A stretch of DNA of 64,000 nucleotides, taken from assembly GCA_950295325.1 (NCBI GenBank), contig OX485804.1, positions 13,022,001-13,086,000 of the forward strand, read 5' to 3'. The position numbers and the translations under genes were made by a program. This DNA comes from Polytrichum commune. Lineage: Eukaryota > Streptophyta > Polytrichopsida > Polytrichales > Polytrichaceae. Under the pieces are notes generated by a model, which was given only the letters and a program-made list of their open reading frames with translations, did not search any database and was not told the DNA's origin. Shown one piece after another: positions 46,951 through 60,496 of the stretch; positions within the stretch are counted from its first letter, which is position 1; each line of letters starts with the position of its first letter.

Positions 46951-49900
46951 GACCCCGTTCTCAGTCCTCCTTTTGCAGACAGCCTCTTTTGTTTAGTCTT
47001 GTTTCAGAGCTCTGTGCCAGGTCAGAGCAATTAATGGCCTTGTGGTTGGGAATATTTGAGCTACATTATCAAATCGGAAATTAATACTTGGTTGTTTTGG
47101 ATTCTCTCCTGAGTTTTACCCTTCCTCTGGTTAGGTGCAGATCTAAGAACAAACATCATAAATACATGTGTTCAAATTAGATTGATACATGCTCAAAATT
47201 TGTTAACTAGTCGACATAACTGGAGGAACTCATGTGACCTTACTGGTCAATGTCAGTGGACGTTGATAAATCATAATAATTCAAGATTAGCTCCAGATGT
47301 TTTTGCCATTTATCTTGGCTTCTTTAATACATTTGCAGACACTTGAATCTACAACCATGAATACTAGTAAAAGGTAGTAAACAGGAAACATACCAAATAA
47401 CTTTATTCAGACTACTACTTAAGGCTTATAAGATTGTTCAGGTACTGTCAACTTTGAAGTGATACTAAGTTTCAGATTCAGATTGAGGTTGAGACTGAGA
47501 TTCATATTCAGATGTTTAGACACTCTGAAGTGAAAATATTAAACTATCACATAACTCAGAAACTTGTGATGCAAGCCCATCTTGAGTACAACACTCCCCC
47601 ACCCCAAGTATCACCAATAATTCACAGATTGCCTTGCATTACCAAATTTAAAATTACCTGGTTACCAGTCTTAGGGGGTGGGATCTTCATTGGAAGCTTA
47701 AAAGAAATGCGAAGGTGACTATGAAACTGACCCCTGTATATACAAGAAGCATGTAAAGAAAAATAAATACATTTGTACCAATGATGAGCTAGAAAATGGA
47801 CTTGTGTATTTATACTAAACTTCAATGTTTAATATGGTATATGCCTCCACTGCATACACAAAATATAAAGCATAATTAAAAAGGCCTTTATTACATATGT
47901 AATCAACTTTCACTTTCCAATGAGAAAGTTATTGAGGATTTTGCCACCCATAGGATGTAATTCGTAATCATTTGATCCTTAAGCACACATTATTGTTAAA
48001 CCTAAGGCAATTTTAACATCTAAATTCACCATCACATGATCATTTAATCATAAGTCCACTTTGACCCAATTTGGGAAAACCTAGAACCTAAATGCAAACC
48101 TCAACAAGAATGCACATGGTAGTCATTGGGGATAATAACCATATGACAACAATGATTGAAAATGTAAATTTTTAAAAAACGTTCTAAATCTAGCACATTT
48201 GTTGTCAAAAAACATTCTAAATCTTAGGCCCCTTTTGCACATCTACCTTTGTAACTTCAACGTAATCAATAGCCTTCTTAAATGTACACACTAGAGGGGG
48301 AAAAAAACTACCTCTCCCTCATGTATTGTTTACTATATATGCTAATACCCCTTCCTACATACACGATAGTTCATATGTGGTATGAAGAGTCCACCCCTTG
48401 GTTGACCATTCCAATTTCTAGCACTTTCTCATAATATAGTTTCATATTATAGTACTAATCACATGTACTACTATCCACCTTCTTTGGGTTCATTTGCAAT
48501 GAGAAACGTCAACACGATATTGATGGTTGTCAAAATCTATGGCCCAACTTTTTCTCCATTCATGACAATGATTGGAGTGGTATAGATCTTATTCAAAGTT
48601 TAAAGATGATTCAATTATGAATTCCTAAAAATACAGTACCTCTTGAAAAAAAATGCGGGTCTAGGGAGGGAGGTAACTGACTTGAAAAGTTTGTAGTGTA
48701 TTCATTCAATGTGAAGATCAATTTAATTATGTTTCTACCATGTCTAAGTCAATTTGCTGAACCAATCATGCATACCACTAATCCGTGTGGACCTTAAAAA
48801 CATCGTAAATAAACCAAAGCATTGGTTTAGGCACTCTCTACCTTAAACCTTCTTTTCTTTTCTTTTCTTTTTACATAAATACCACTATGAAATGAGATTG
48901 AAGACAATGGGAAATAACATGTGGTCAAGTAACTAATGCATTTAGGTTATGGAAGTTCAAAACGAGCATTTGTAAGCCCTCAAGATAGAAGAAGTTGACT
49001 TTTACCAATATTTTTACTTCATCAAGAGCAATCCTCGTTTTGCTTCTCCTACATTAAAATACTATCATATGTGATGTGATGTTTTGGTAGATATTGATAG
49101 CTTGTTGTCGGGGAAGGTTGCACTTCTTGGAATGACGTTGATGGAGATCTCATGTTATTCAATATAAAGAGAAAATACACAATCACTATGCACCTGCTAA
49201 AAATGTTCAGGAGTTGAGGTCATTGCATCTTTTTCCAACACTTTGGTGAGTTTGGATATCTAGAGCAATCTAACTTACATAGTGAATAAATTCAAGGACA
49301 AGCCTTCTAAACATTGAAATGGGAGCCATGCAAGTCAATATTAAGAATTTTATCCCACTTTTTTTTTACGAAGTTTCTCAGTAACTCCAGATATTCCAAC
49401 ACCCATTGTGGTCAAATAGGGGCATTCACTTTTGCTATAATTCATCTAGAGATCCCCCACATATTACACAGGAGGAAGTGCTTCTTGAATAAGTAGCTAT
49501 GCTAGCCTTGCATGTCATGTTTTGTATACAATTCATTTTATTATTAATTTGACAAATGCATGGCCCTATGAATGTTGCAGGCACTTAACTCCGTCACAGT
49601 GTGCTACATGATAAACTTGCCATGTGTCAATGGAGCTCATGCCATGCATGGCTTTTTAGCATTCCAAGGACCATGTAACAAATGCTACATACCTCGAGTA
49701 TCATGTGTTTAGAATAGGTCACAAAGCCAAAATAAGTGCCCCTACCATATGAGCAAGTCAACGGTGTCTCACATTGGACGCTCTTGTCACCTTGGTTATC
49801 TAGAACAATGGATATTAATAACGTGCTCTATTGAAGGATGGTTTGCACCAAACACATGAATGCTCGGACCATATGAATTGTCTAAACGTTGTGATTGGCC

Positions 49901-50756
49901 AAGAAACATGTTGTTGGTTACATTGGCTACACAAATTGACCAAGGCTCAGGGCCATTCTCCATGGATGAGGGGTCCACTTGGAATCCGACATGGCCAAAG
50001 TAGATAATGGTTTCATGGGTTCTAGGAGGGTTATTCTTGACTATTTCTTTGAGGTAAGCCTAATAAGCTTCCGGGAGAACATTACCTTCAATCTCTAATT
50101 AATAGATTTAGTTTATTTAATAAAGCATGTGACCCATCATCATGTGTAAATATGATCAACACCCCTTGCCTCCTACCTACAGTCTCTTTTGCAATTACAC
50201 CAAGACCATGCACATTCCAGGGACCACTACATGTTTGCTTCTTTTTGTCTTGGGCCCTCGCTTCTCATGGTCACATCCAACAAAGCATGGTACATTTGAA
50301 TTCAAGTGGCCACTTGCTATGGTTTTGGTGTAAACCGCCCCAAGAGCATCTCCCCCAGATCTCCTCCTAACACTACTTTAGAAAGAGTGGAGGCATAACG
50401 ATCATCACCGTATCTTGCCATATTTCCTTCCACACTAGTCAACATGAAATATAGAGGGCACCATGTAATGATGCAACAATATGTACGATCCTTTATCCTA
50501 GTCAAAACTCTTTCAATGTTAGAAAGTACTCCCTCTACAACACGGGGTGCTTTATAATAACCTTTTATATGGTTCTTTTATAGATACTTGAGCACACATG
50601 CAATTATTCTTATGGATTTTGGGATTATAACATTTTGTAGAGAATAAGAACTTCATGTTTTAGCATTGGTGCCTCCACCACTAAAGTTTAATGCCCCTCC
50701 AAGTTTGGCACGCCACAACCTCCTCCACCACTATAGGACTTGCCACGTAATCAAAA
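46951..50756. other. Intergenic DNA downstream of the RRM gene
   Basis: The start is probably the 3' UTR. The rest is A/T-rich with short frames and no family match. It holds the dispersed repeat fragment at 47883-47953. I see no gene. Confidence 0.5.
47883..47953. repeat. Dispersed repeat fragment, copy B
   Basis: Matches 11021-11092 (CTTTATTACA, then AAAGTTATTGA, then GGATTTT) in order and spacing; the class is unknown. Confidence 0.45.
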
Positions 50757-50759
50757 TAA

Positions 50760-51140
50760 TGGACATTATTACTACACTAAATATTGTATTTAGTGACACC
50801 AATTCTATTTGTCTTGCTCAATACTGATTGTAAACCGCCCGTGTAAACCTTACACTATTTGTCCTTCCTTGTACAAAACAAATTTGAGCATTATAAATTT
50901 ACAATGTTGTCACTTACTAAGTGATTTTCTCCAAATTCCCACCATCCATGACAATATTTTATGTCATTAATGTTAGGATGCACAATACACCAAACGTTGT
51001 TTCGATGTTTGGCATTTGGATGAACTCGATGTAAGTCGGGATGACTCTCGTAAACTTATTCATAAGAAGTGTCAATTGAAAGAGTTGCCATGGTGACACA
51101 CAATATCACTTGACACTAAATGCAATGTTAATGTGCCATG
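50760..51140. repeat. Dispersed repeat, short copy of the 29070-29700 family
   Basis: This carries the palindromic CACTAAATATTGTATTTAGTG start, then CAATTCTATTTGTCTTGCT, CACTTACTAAGTGATTTTC, GGCATTTGGATGAAC and CATAAGAAGTGTCA, in the same order as the 29-kb copy. It lacks most of the 29152-29345 segment. Confidence 0.7.
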
Positions 51141-53901
51141 GCTATTAGGAAATAAGTAAATAAATAAATAAAAGGTACATCCCTGAGACAAAAATTTAAG
51201 GTTGGTACTTTTGTTGCAAAATGTTTTCATTAGAAGACATGATTCATCCACATACTTAAGTTGTTTATGGGGCATAATTGACATGCTCATGATCAGAAGC
51301 TGAAGGTTATGAATGAAAGCACTCTACATGGATTCAAAAACCCATGAAAATTGTTCCAATTACTCTCCATTTAACAAGGTTGATTTGGTGGTGATTCTCA
51401 CTTAGCAATCCAACAACAATAGACCTCCCCGTGAAGAGAAAAAGACTCTTTCCTTAAGATGACTTTACAAATTTCTATAGGTTGCATATGAGTTTTATTT
51501 TATTATGAATTCAAAACAACACATCCCAAGTTCATATCCTTTCTACCCATTCAAATTGCAGTGAACTTGACATTGGACAGGTTTTGCAAGTTTAAGTCAT
51601 CTTACCATTTCATATGCAATACTTATGTTGGGCCTTGAGCCTCCTTCTCCCAAGAGAAAACTCTGAAATTCAAGAAGGTGCCACAAATTTTGGTTATGCT
51701 CCTCATGGCTTTAGTGAAATCACGTGTAAGTGTTATTGCGTCCATAGTGATAGATAATGAATCAACTTTCAACCAATTTATAAATGAAAATTAAAGAATG
51801 ATATATGTACTAGATTATGCAAGAAATTGTGGAGCCAAGTCACATGCAAACTCCCACAGTGACATGGTCTATAGGATTCATTATTGAAGTTGGTGCATCC
51901 TTCTATCTCAACTTTTGGACTCGGCAACTGTGAGGTGGATTAGATCAATGGTTTTAACCTTTGGAGTTAGAAGCTCTGCAACATTTGAACATCAATTAGA
52001 AATTGGGTGCCAGAAACACATGTGCCTCCAAGAACCTAGATCCCCAAAGCATATGTGTTTAAGAGGTCTTGTGTGTCTCTAAAGCATCTGGAGCTTTGAA
52101 TCCTCATCGAGCAAATCGCCAAAGCCTAAGATCCTCCACCCCTACAAATTACTCAAACTTGTACAAGTCCTAGATAGCAAGCAAACTTTGTAGTCAGTAA
52201 TTATCAACTCACAAATTTGGTTCCCTTCTTCCTTTTTTTTTTTTTTGTCTTTCTCTACTTTACATACTAATGACAAGACAACCTAAACCATCAACTCACA
52301 ACATACGAAAAGAAAAAACTTCAAACCTTCTCAAAATCTTTGATCTGAGTTGCCTACACACTCCCTAAACCCTAAACACAAAACCCTAACCCACCCAAAT
52401 CCTCAACCATGAAGGTGCTTCCCGGTGATACATGAGAGGGAAATGTGACAACAAAGAGGGAGATTTGAACGGACCACATCCATTCCCTAAGGTTTGGAGA
52501 TATAAGAGAGGGAGAGACATTACGGAGGTTAAGGTGTATTTGAATCGTGGAGGACATTTATTTCATATACCTCCACGACTCTTCATGCGTGTGGGTCATG
52601 GGTTCGAATCTTGTCATAATGTCCTTGGCTTGAGAACATTCTCTCCTCGAAAGCCTCTTAGAAAACACCCGGCTCCACTCTAAGGGCCAAGTTCCATGTG
52701 CCGGTCCCGGTCTGTTTTTTAAATGGGTGAGAAACGGGTGACATCATCCAAAAAATGGGTGATGTCACCCATTTTATGGAGGGCTACTTCTATGTGGGGT
52801 GCCGGTTTTTTTCGATTTCCTACTTTCTAACTAAATTTGGTGAGTGATAAGACATGACACTTTATGAAGGTCACCAGCAATGAAGGTTGAAAAAAACAGA
52901 AAGATCACAACATGTAACCTTTTGGACTTCAAAACACTAGGATTATGACCAAATATTCCAAAATCCTCCCAAGACATTGTACAAAACGGCCCTAATTTGT
53001 TTTTGGCAGAAAAGGGCCACATTGCCAAATCCTTACATAGAAATTGTATATTTCGTCATCTTTAATGGATGAAATAGCAAAAAAAAATCATAAAATGTGG
53101 ATAAAGTCATCAATGTTTGGATAACTATGTTCATATCTAGATGAAATATTGTGGTATCATTAATATGCGGCTTCATCACTCCAATGATTCTTGTTATTTC
53201 CGTTTTCTTGAGAATTTGAAAAGAGAAAGAGAAAAAGTTGGTATAGAATGAGACTTGGAATTGAGTTTGTAATCATAGTGGCAAAGTGTTGGACTCGAGA
53301 GGTATTATATATCTTTTGAGCCGTAGATAGAGCCCAACCCTAAAAGGGGCTCTTCAGTCATGCTTCCTCCATATGAACCCATCATTTTATATCATATCAT
53401 ATCATACCATATCTTGTGGGTGAACCCTTTGACCTAAAAATCCATAACTTATTTTGGAATTTAGTATGCTTGAACCTAGTTGAATTGAAGCTACCCGTGC
53501 ATGTCAAGAAGAATGTTTTGGTCCGTGTAGTACCTCTACCTAACCATATCATTGTACACATTGACGTTATTATATTCATATTTTGGACACATGGATAGCT
53601 AAAACCTTGTGTGAACAATCTCTAACTTTACAATGATGCCATCTGTACAACCAAATCTTTGATAAGAGGGGGAATTTTTTCTTTGATAAGCTATTGAATT
53701 GGATTGAATTTTTAACGTAACTTTGGGGAGATTCCGCTTCGGATTTTAGGGGTTGACAACAAAGTTGAGAGGGACAACTTTTTACTGCACCCTTCATGGT
53801 AATACTAAGCATCTAGAGAGGGTGTCATATGAAACTTGGTTCTCAATGACAAGTTATGAATATTACTTCAATTAACATGGAAAAACATTTTTACGACACC
53901 A
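51141..53901. other. Intergenic DNA with minor repeat signals
   Basis: No gene is supported. Near 52363 there is a CCCTAAACCCTAAAC telomere-like run. A GGGTTCGAATC box-B-like motif occurs at about 52595 and may mark a second, decayed tRNA-derived SINE, but no box A or tail was identified. A near-palindrome AAAATGGGTGATGTCACCCA lies at about 52752-52775. Confidence 0.4.
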
Positions 53902-54101
53902 CTTTTTTTTACTTTTTTTTTTGAGACAGAAGGCCGACAAGCCAGCGCCAAAACACAGGAGGCAGTTGACCACCTCGCAAGTTTTCCGTCAAGTAGAGAG
54001 GAGATTTCACAGCCGGGATTCGAACCGCCAACCTCTTCCTTGAGATTTGGGTATCTCTCCAGCATCATCCGATAGTTTAAGGTCATCTCGGACCATTTAC
54101 T
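53902..54101 (-). mobile_element. tRNA-derived SINE, about 200 bp
   Basis: Read on the minus strand, the element starts at 54101, contains a perfect Pol III box B (GGTTCGAATCC) about 80 bp in, continues into an unrelated body and ends in an A-rich tail (T-rich 53902-53922 on the plus strand). ACACCA at 53896-53901 and at 54102-54107 gives a target-site duplication. Box A is not obvious. The box B with a tail and duplication is why I call a SINE and not a tRNA gene. Confidence 0.75.
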
Positions 54102-56021
54102 ACACCATTTTCAATCAAATGTTGAGTGTTGTTGCCATAAATTGGAATACTTGCCACACACAACTTGAGCTTGAGCTCAAGCTCAAGCTTGACCTTGACT
54201 TTGCAAGCTTGAAGGGTCAAGGTTAAAGAATTGGAGCCCTTACAAGTGGCTAAGCAAACTTGAACTTGTAGAAATTTCAAGTCCAATGACTACTTAGTTC
54301 AAGTTTAGGCTTGAACTTGAAAATCAATCCAAAGTTAAGAGGAACCAAAGCTCCATCATTTTAGGGACTTTAAAGGGTCCAATTTCACTGTATTGTGGCC
54401 TACCACACTTGCAAACTTGAGCTTGATATCTGGCTATTTTTGGCCCACCCTCTATTTTTTATGGACCTCATCTCCAAACCTCAATTTTGCATGTTTGGGT
54501 TAGGTTTGACATGTTTTTGCCTGATTAAATTTTTGAAACTTGGGTGAGTTACACCCTTGTTAGATTATCCAAAACAAATTGGACACGTGAACCTAAATCA
54601 TTTATTCTATATTTTCATCATTCAAGCATTATTTGAAAATGTCAATATCTTGGACATGATGAATATGTGCGTTAATATTGAATGAATCATTTGAGGGCAT
54701 TGTTAAATTGACCATGTTGTTTGTTAAAATGACCACAAAGATACGTCATGCGGCAACATGACTTTCAAAATTTGAATCTTCATTGCACACATGAAGAAGA
54801 CTACTTGCATCCAACTTGGAGAACTTGGGGACCCCTATAAGTTTGTGGCTTATTCCATTCCAAAGGACTCTATCTAGACTAACTTGGGGATTTTGAAATT
54901 GATTATGGGTCAAATCAACTTTGAAAAATGACCTCCAGATTGCATACTATTTCATGGTTTCTATGTTGGATATATGAGATGTACAGTCATTTGCAGTAAT
55001 GCCCTCTTGTTGAGGTGATGCTCATACTTTTGTTCATTGGTATTTGGTCTAAACTAAGGGACACTAGACCGATTTGGTGGGTCATCTTGCACACAAAGGG
55101 CAAAAAGGGCCAAATTGCACATATTTTCCTCTCAAATCCATCCTCTCACATCATTTCAATTGTTGATGTTTATTATTGACCCTTCATCATGGTGTTGACC
55201 TTTCTTACTTATTATACATATATTGATATGAATTTATGGATAGATGTATTGTGCATGCATAATGGCTAAATGTTATGAGGGCAACAACTCCCATTCTCAT
55301 GTATCGTAGGACAATTCCTACATTTTGTTATTGCTCGCTTAATGTAACTCGAATTCCAACTGCAATCATGCCTTGGGTTTGCATATGAATTTGTGGTTAG
55401 TTATGGTCAAGAATGAAGTGTCCCTCATTCTTTCCAACCCAAGGTTGACGTCATCTCTCTTTACATGAATTTCATTTCACGCATAACAATACTTTTTTAA
55501 TATAAGATACCATAATATATACCATAATATCTCTTTTCCATGTGTCTAGTTCGGACTTGGATATGTACTTATACACTAGGAACCACTAACCCACCTATGG
55601 CACACACATTATGAAAAACATACCCAACCATAGCATAAGCAACACATATAAGTACATACATCATCTAGAAGGGGGTGGGAGGGGCTTAGGGATTCGTGGT
55701 GTCTATGTAAACTCATTCATTAGGAAGGTGAAAACGTAGTGAATCATTTCATAACATAAAAATGAGTATTTCAAAGTTATTTTACTCTAGATATGGCATC
55801 GGAGGCCCAAATGTGTGTAGCAGGCCCCTGTTGGAATGAATCGACCCTTAACCTTGTGGGGGACTTGTTTTTACTAGAATCTCTTCATCCACAATAGATG
55901 AATCCAATATACACCACAAACCGAAAGTTGGTAGGAGGGTTTGGCCATACGAACCACTTCATTCTCCTAATCTACGACATGCGTGCATCTAATATGAACA
56001 ATGAATTAAAATTGTTTTGAA

Positions 56022-56049
56022 TGTGTGTGTGTGTGTGTGTGTGTGTGTG
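56022..56049 (+). repeat. (GT)n microsatellite
   Basis: About 14 uninterrupted TG units. Confidence 0.95.
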
Positions 56050-56783
56050 ATTAGGTAAGAATCAAGATCCAAGCATGAATTGTGAACAACAATTCACCTT
56101 TATATGAGTATCACTTCAAGTAACCATCCGAAATTAACTTCGCCTCCAAAAACAACAATATCAACTCTCAAGTCCTTCAGGTGGGTTTATTGATGTGTCC
56201 ATGTAGTTTTCATTTTGAAGTTCAAGCCCTACACATGTTCAAATGCTCAAAGTGCTTGTAATAGGTGCACTCAGCCTGTAATATTGTAACGATAGAATAC
56301 CGAATGAAACTATAAACCGTAAAATAGAAAATATAAACCATTAATAGACAATATTGCCAACAAAGGTTGGAAGATAGACCCACTAATTGTCATCACTGCA
56401 GGCGCTAGGGCTGCCACACATATCCCCTCTATGGATAACATTGAAACAACATTTAAAACCCCTAAGCAGAGCATCAAGAACACATTTGAGGCAATTAATG
56501 TCATCGCTATACAATATGCTATGTCCATAATTATGCACAAAAGAAGGATAGAAAATAACGAGCCAATACCACTCGACACACAACTACCATAGGAACTCCC
56601 AAAACACTCGCCAACCAATAAATAAAAGATATCACAATAAACTAATGGAAGGCCCATGACTCAACATCCACCCCACAAAGTTATAACCTTTGCCCCTACA
56701 AGCACTACAACCGCACTAACACATGGCCAACTTGGTCACCCCAGTTTCTATAGTGCCCACCCCGAGAGGGGTTAGTAGTCCTG

Positions 56784-56824
56784 CACCCTTGATATTATGT
56801 CCAGTGGACATAATATCAAGGGTG
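56784..56824. repeat. Perfect 41-bp palindrome
   Basis: The 20-bp arm CACCCTTGATATTATGTCCA is followed by a single G and then its exact reverse complement. It lies in gene-poor DNA; neighbouring bases do not extend the pairing. Confidence 0.95.
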
Positions 56825-58865
56825 GGTCGAACGGGCATTTCAATCATGCTAATCCTACCAGGGGTCAACGTTTCTTCTCTCTGCACTCGGCCATAGTTGG
56901 ATGTCGTGCTCTTTGAGTCGATCCCCATCTGTCTATTCATTTAGAAATGGTTGGAGTAAAAGCCCGGTCCATGGATTCGGAGGAAAGTAAGGTCAAGCAA
57001 GTTCTACCAAAATAATTTAGGTCACTAAATGCTAATTTTGAGGTCGAATCTCTCACCTGATGTGGGTCTAATGTGCTCATGTAGGTTTCATTTTGTTGTC
57101 GAACCCCTAAATAGATTGAAATTGAATTGTATTGCATATGTTTCATTATAGATTTGTTAATGCAACACACAATTTCTGGTGTAAATCTAATCGGTAGATG
57201 TCGGGGGACATGAAAAGCGGAACGAAATAACACCCACATACAGTGGTGATTTTTCACAAGGTCCCTAACATGTCCAGGGACATGTTCATTAAAAAAAAAC
57301 ATTTCTAGTGGACATGTTCTTAGAAAATGAACCAGTTTTTGGACGTGTCAAATTCACTTTGGATGGGTTCTAAAAATAACAATTCTTTTGATAAATTTTC
57401 CAAAAAAATAAATGGTACAAATATCAGTTACATTATGTCATATATGACATGTGAATATAAGCATAATGAAATCAAACCACTAATACCCAATCAAAATATC
57501 AATCTTGAAGTGCTTGATTCACCTGCATACATTAATTCATCAACCACAAAATTTAGAATGGGGTGTACTAGAAAGACGAGAATCGACAGCAAAAGACAGA
57601 TAACTGATGAACATTGAAGGCATAATTTGTCAAGATCCTATTATTCCCAAGTGCAACCATTCACATGTCGACATCTTTCGTTTTTTTTTGTTTTTTTTGC
57701 TAAATTTTTACCAACATTGTAAGAGACTTATTTATACCTCTTGCGGGATGAGTATTTTCATTTTCAAGCCGGTTTTAGGACGGGTTGTTTTTTCTTTAAC
57801 CTTTCCATGGACGGGTTGGTTTAGAAATTACCGGTTTTGGGATGGGTGACAAATTTTTTTTGCCTTTCAATTCAAGGTTTTTGGACGTGGACGGGCAAAC
57901 ACTTTGTGAAAAATCAGCCCTGCCCACATACCTTGTGTTTTTACCTCGACCCCCATGGTCACTTGGGTGTCGAGAACCGTGAGAAAACCCGTACATTCAT
58001 CACCTTATGACCCTTATGCCCCCTCCCCACTTGACATCAGCTAAGCCTAAAAGTGGGTTCTTAAAAATGAGCGTTCACACCATCGACATTATCTAGTGCC
58101 GAGCCTAGTTGGCAAATGATGTGGCATGGCTTAAAAGTGGAGGTTTTAAGCTAAAACTACCGACCCTCCCATCGGTACCTACACATGAGGCAAGAATGTA
58201 GGACCTCTAAAACTGTTGCCTCCTGCTCTTGTGATTGGTTGCTTTTTAGTCTTAGCTATGAGGGCACGAGGAGCTTCATTAACAAAAACCGATGGTAAGT
58301 ATTAAGGCATTTGGGGATGGGACAAAAACTATCCAACATTCATTGGTTGGTAGATAAAACCATGAACATGTGTGAAAGCTACTTAACTAAAACCTACTTG
58401 GAAATCTCCGGAGCAAGTTCTTGCAGGTGCATTGGGAAAGCCGGACGTGTCCGCTATAACCGAGGGAGCTTTACCCGGGTTTTAGGGAAGTCTTTGGTTA
58501 TTTGCTAATGTCAAGTGGGGAGGGGGCATTAGAGCGAAAACAAAAGCCTGGAGTGGGAGGAGCAGCGTTGAAAGGCACAGAAGCTCCACCACCTCCGCTT
58601 GGCCACCCCGTTTTCACGGCCCACCTCACTGCGCCGTCGCTCCACCGTCAGATGCCCCCACGCGAGCCCACCCGAGCCGTCCGATCCGCCACCCCACCCA
58701 AATCTCCACGCACAGTGCGCAGCGGGCGTGTCTGGGCCGTCCGATTCGGTCGGGCTAAGCTACGCTGAGGTCAGCGCTGGGCCGTCCGATCGCCCGCCGG
58801 CCTGCCCGCCTCCCTGCCCGCTGACGGACTGACGAGGCCAACGAGAGTAGAGAACCGGAACCCGA

Positions 58866-58915
58866 AGAGGAGAGAGAGGGAGAGGGAGAGGGAGAGGGAG
58901 AGAGAGAGAGAGAAA
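58866..58915 (+). repeat. GA-rich microsatellite in the PP2C-kinase leader
   Basis: A (GA/GGGA)n purine tract of about 50 bp, comparable in kind and position to the GA run before POLI. Confidence 0.9.
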
Positions 58916-60235
58916 GGCTGCGAGTCGGGTCGACCCAGCACATGCAATCTCAAAAAGCCATCTCCATCTCCATCCCATCCCCATCCCATCCCATCTCCTG
59001 CACACCACTCAGGGAGCTCTGGATCCTGAGCCCAAACGGGGAGCAAAACAAGGAACGAACAGATAATTGGCTACTCATTATGCATTGCCGTTGCAGCTAC
59101 TGTAGTGTCTAGCTTCTCATCAGTAAGTACTTCAACTCACGCTGTGCAGACAGGTCGGCCCTGGTGAAACTTCTGAGAGGTTAGTGACAAGCCTTTGGTG
59201 AAGCCAGCCAGCCAGCCAGCAAGCGAGAACTGTGCCTCTGCCTGTGTGTAATTTGTGAGCAACGCATTAGACCCAGCTCGTTGGCTTTTGAAGTTACTGT
59301 GGGGGTGAAACTTCTGAGAGTCTGATCCGGACTCGGAGGTTAGTGGCAAAGCTTTGGTGAAGCTAGATAGCAAGTGAGTGTATCTGTGTCTGTCTGGGTG
59401 TAATTTTTATGTCCACTAGACCGAGCTCCTTGGTTTTATAAGGTGCTTGCGTGGGGGTCTGTCTGTGAGGGGGGAGAGGAGCTTAATTTGGGCAGCTAGC
59501 ACGTGAGAGTGTGTGTAATTCGTGCGGTTAACTGCACAGAGGGCCTTGGTTAATTAAGTTACCAGGGGTGTGTGTATGTGTGTGTGTGTGTGTGTCTGGG
59601 GAGAGGAGCTTAATTTGGGTGGTTTTTGAGGTTTTTTGGGGGGTGGGGGTGGTGTCAGCTTTTGAGCAGCTGCAGCTGGAGCTGGGGCTGGGGCTCAGTG
59701 ATCGTGGTGTGGATGGGTGATTGATGTTGTAAGTTAGCTTAGCTTGTAGTGGAGCAAGGTGGGACGAGGCTGGTCGTAACTTAGGCCTGTCAATGTAGGA
59801 GGAGGGGGGAGCTAATTGCTAGCTACATAGCCAGGTAAGTAGCTGGAGTGGGCGCTGCAGCAAGAGGAGGACCTAGAGGAGGAGCGTTGAGAGCTTCAAG
59901 TGGGAAATTTGGGGCAGCCCAAGAGTACTGCCAGGGGAGGACTGTGGCAGCGTGGCTAAATTTGGTGCGTGCGGGGGATGTCTGTTGTGTGGAATCCAGA
60001 AAGTACTGCGAGGAGTTTGAGCTCTGGCTTGCAGGGTGCCGCCACATCTCAACTTCCAAGCTTGGGGCAGGCATCTCAACGAAGAAGCTGAGGGCTTGCT
60101 AGGATCTTGCGGTGACTTGAAGCATTTGAAGAGGTAAGGTCACTCTGAAATTAGGTAGCAGCAGTTTTTCTGAAGTCAAGCTACTAGCTTTTTGGCAACT
60201 TGGAAGCTGCCGTTGTTGGCTATGGTGGTGGCCGA

Positions 60236-60496
60236 ATGCGTAGTGGTTTAGTTAGTCCATTTGGGAGGTTTGATAAGGTTGAAGCCCATGAGGTGGAAGG
60301 GAATTCGACAAGTTGCGCAAGGTTTGGGACTGAATTTGGTGGTGGTGGAGTTCCCACAATGTGGATATCACCCGGTGAGCTACAAGGCGTGGAAGCTGGA
60401 GTTTTGAGCTCCCAAAACTCCTCCTCGAGTGTGCACTACTCGAGGTGCAGCGCCACGCAGTTCGAATTTGGAGACGTTCGGAGTTACACAGGTTAG
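60236..60496 (+). promoter_or_regulatory. 86-codon upstream ORF before the PP2C-kinase start
   Basis: An ATG at 60236 opens 86 codons (MRSGLVSPFGRFDKVEAHEV...) closed by TAG at 60494, 47 nt before the main ATG at 60544. Shorter uORFs start at 60222 and 60288 in other frames. If this leader is not removed by splicing, such uORFs would limit translation of the main frame. Confidence 0.55.

Larger units (their letters stand above)
54102..58500. other. Intergenic, gene-poor A/T-rich DNA
   Basis: No recognisable gene is present. It contains a perfect 24-bp palindrome of GAGCTT units (54164-54187), a (GT)n microsatellite, the 41-bp palindrome at 56784 and a smaller one near 57268. Two ATG-started frames, 56310-56657 (-, very hydrophobic, 115 codons) and 57327-57617 (+, 96 codons), match nothing I know. 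Confidence 0.45.

Noticed and set aside
53990-54060. tRNA gene on the minus strand
   Set aside because: Box B is perfect, but no acceptor stem or complete cloverleaf can be folded by eye. The tail and target duplication indicate a SINE.
56310-56657. 115-codon ATG-started hydrophobic frame (-)
   Set aside because: Looks membrane-like but lies in A/T-rich repeat-bearing DNA, has no neighbouring exons and matches no family I know; probably chance.
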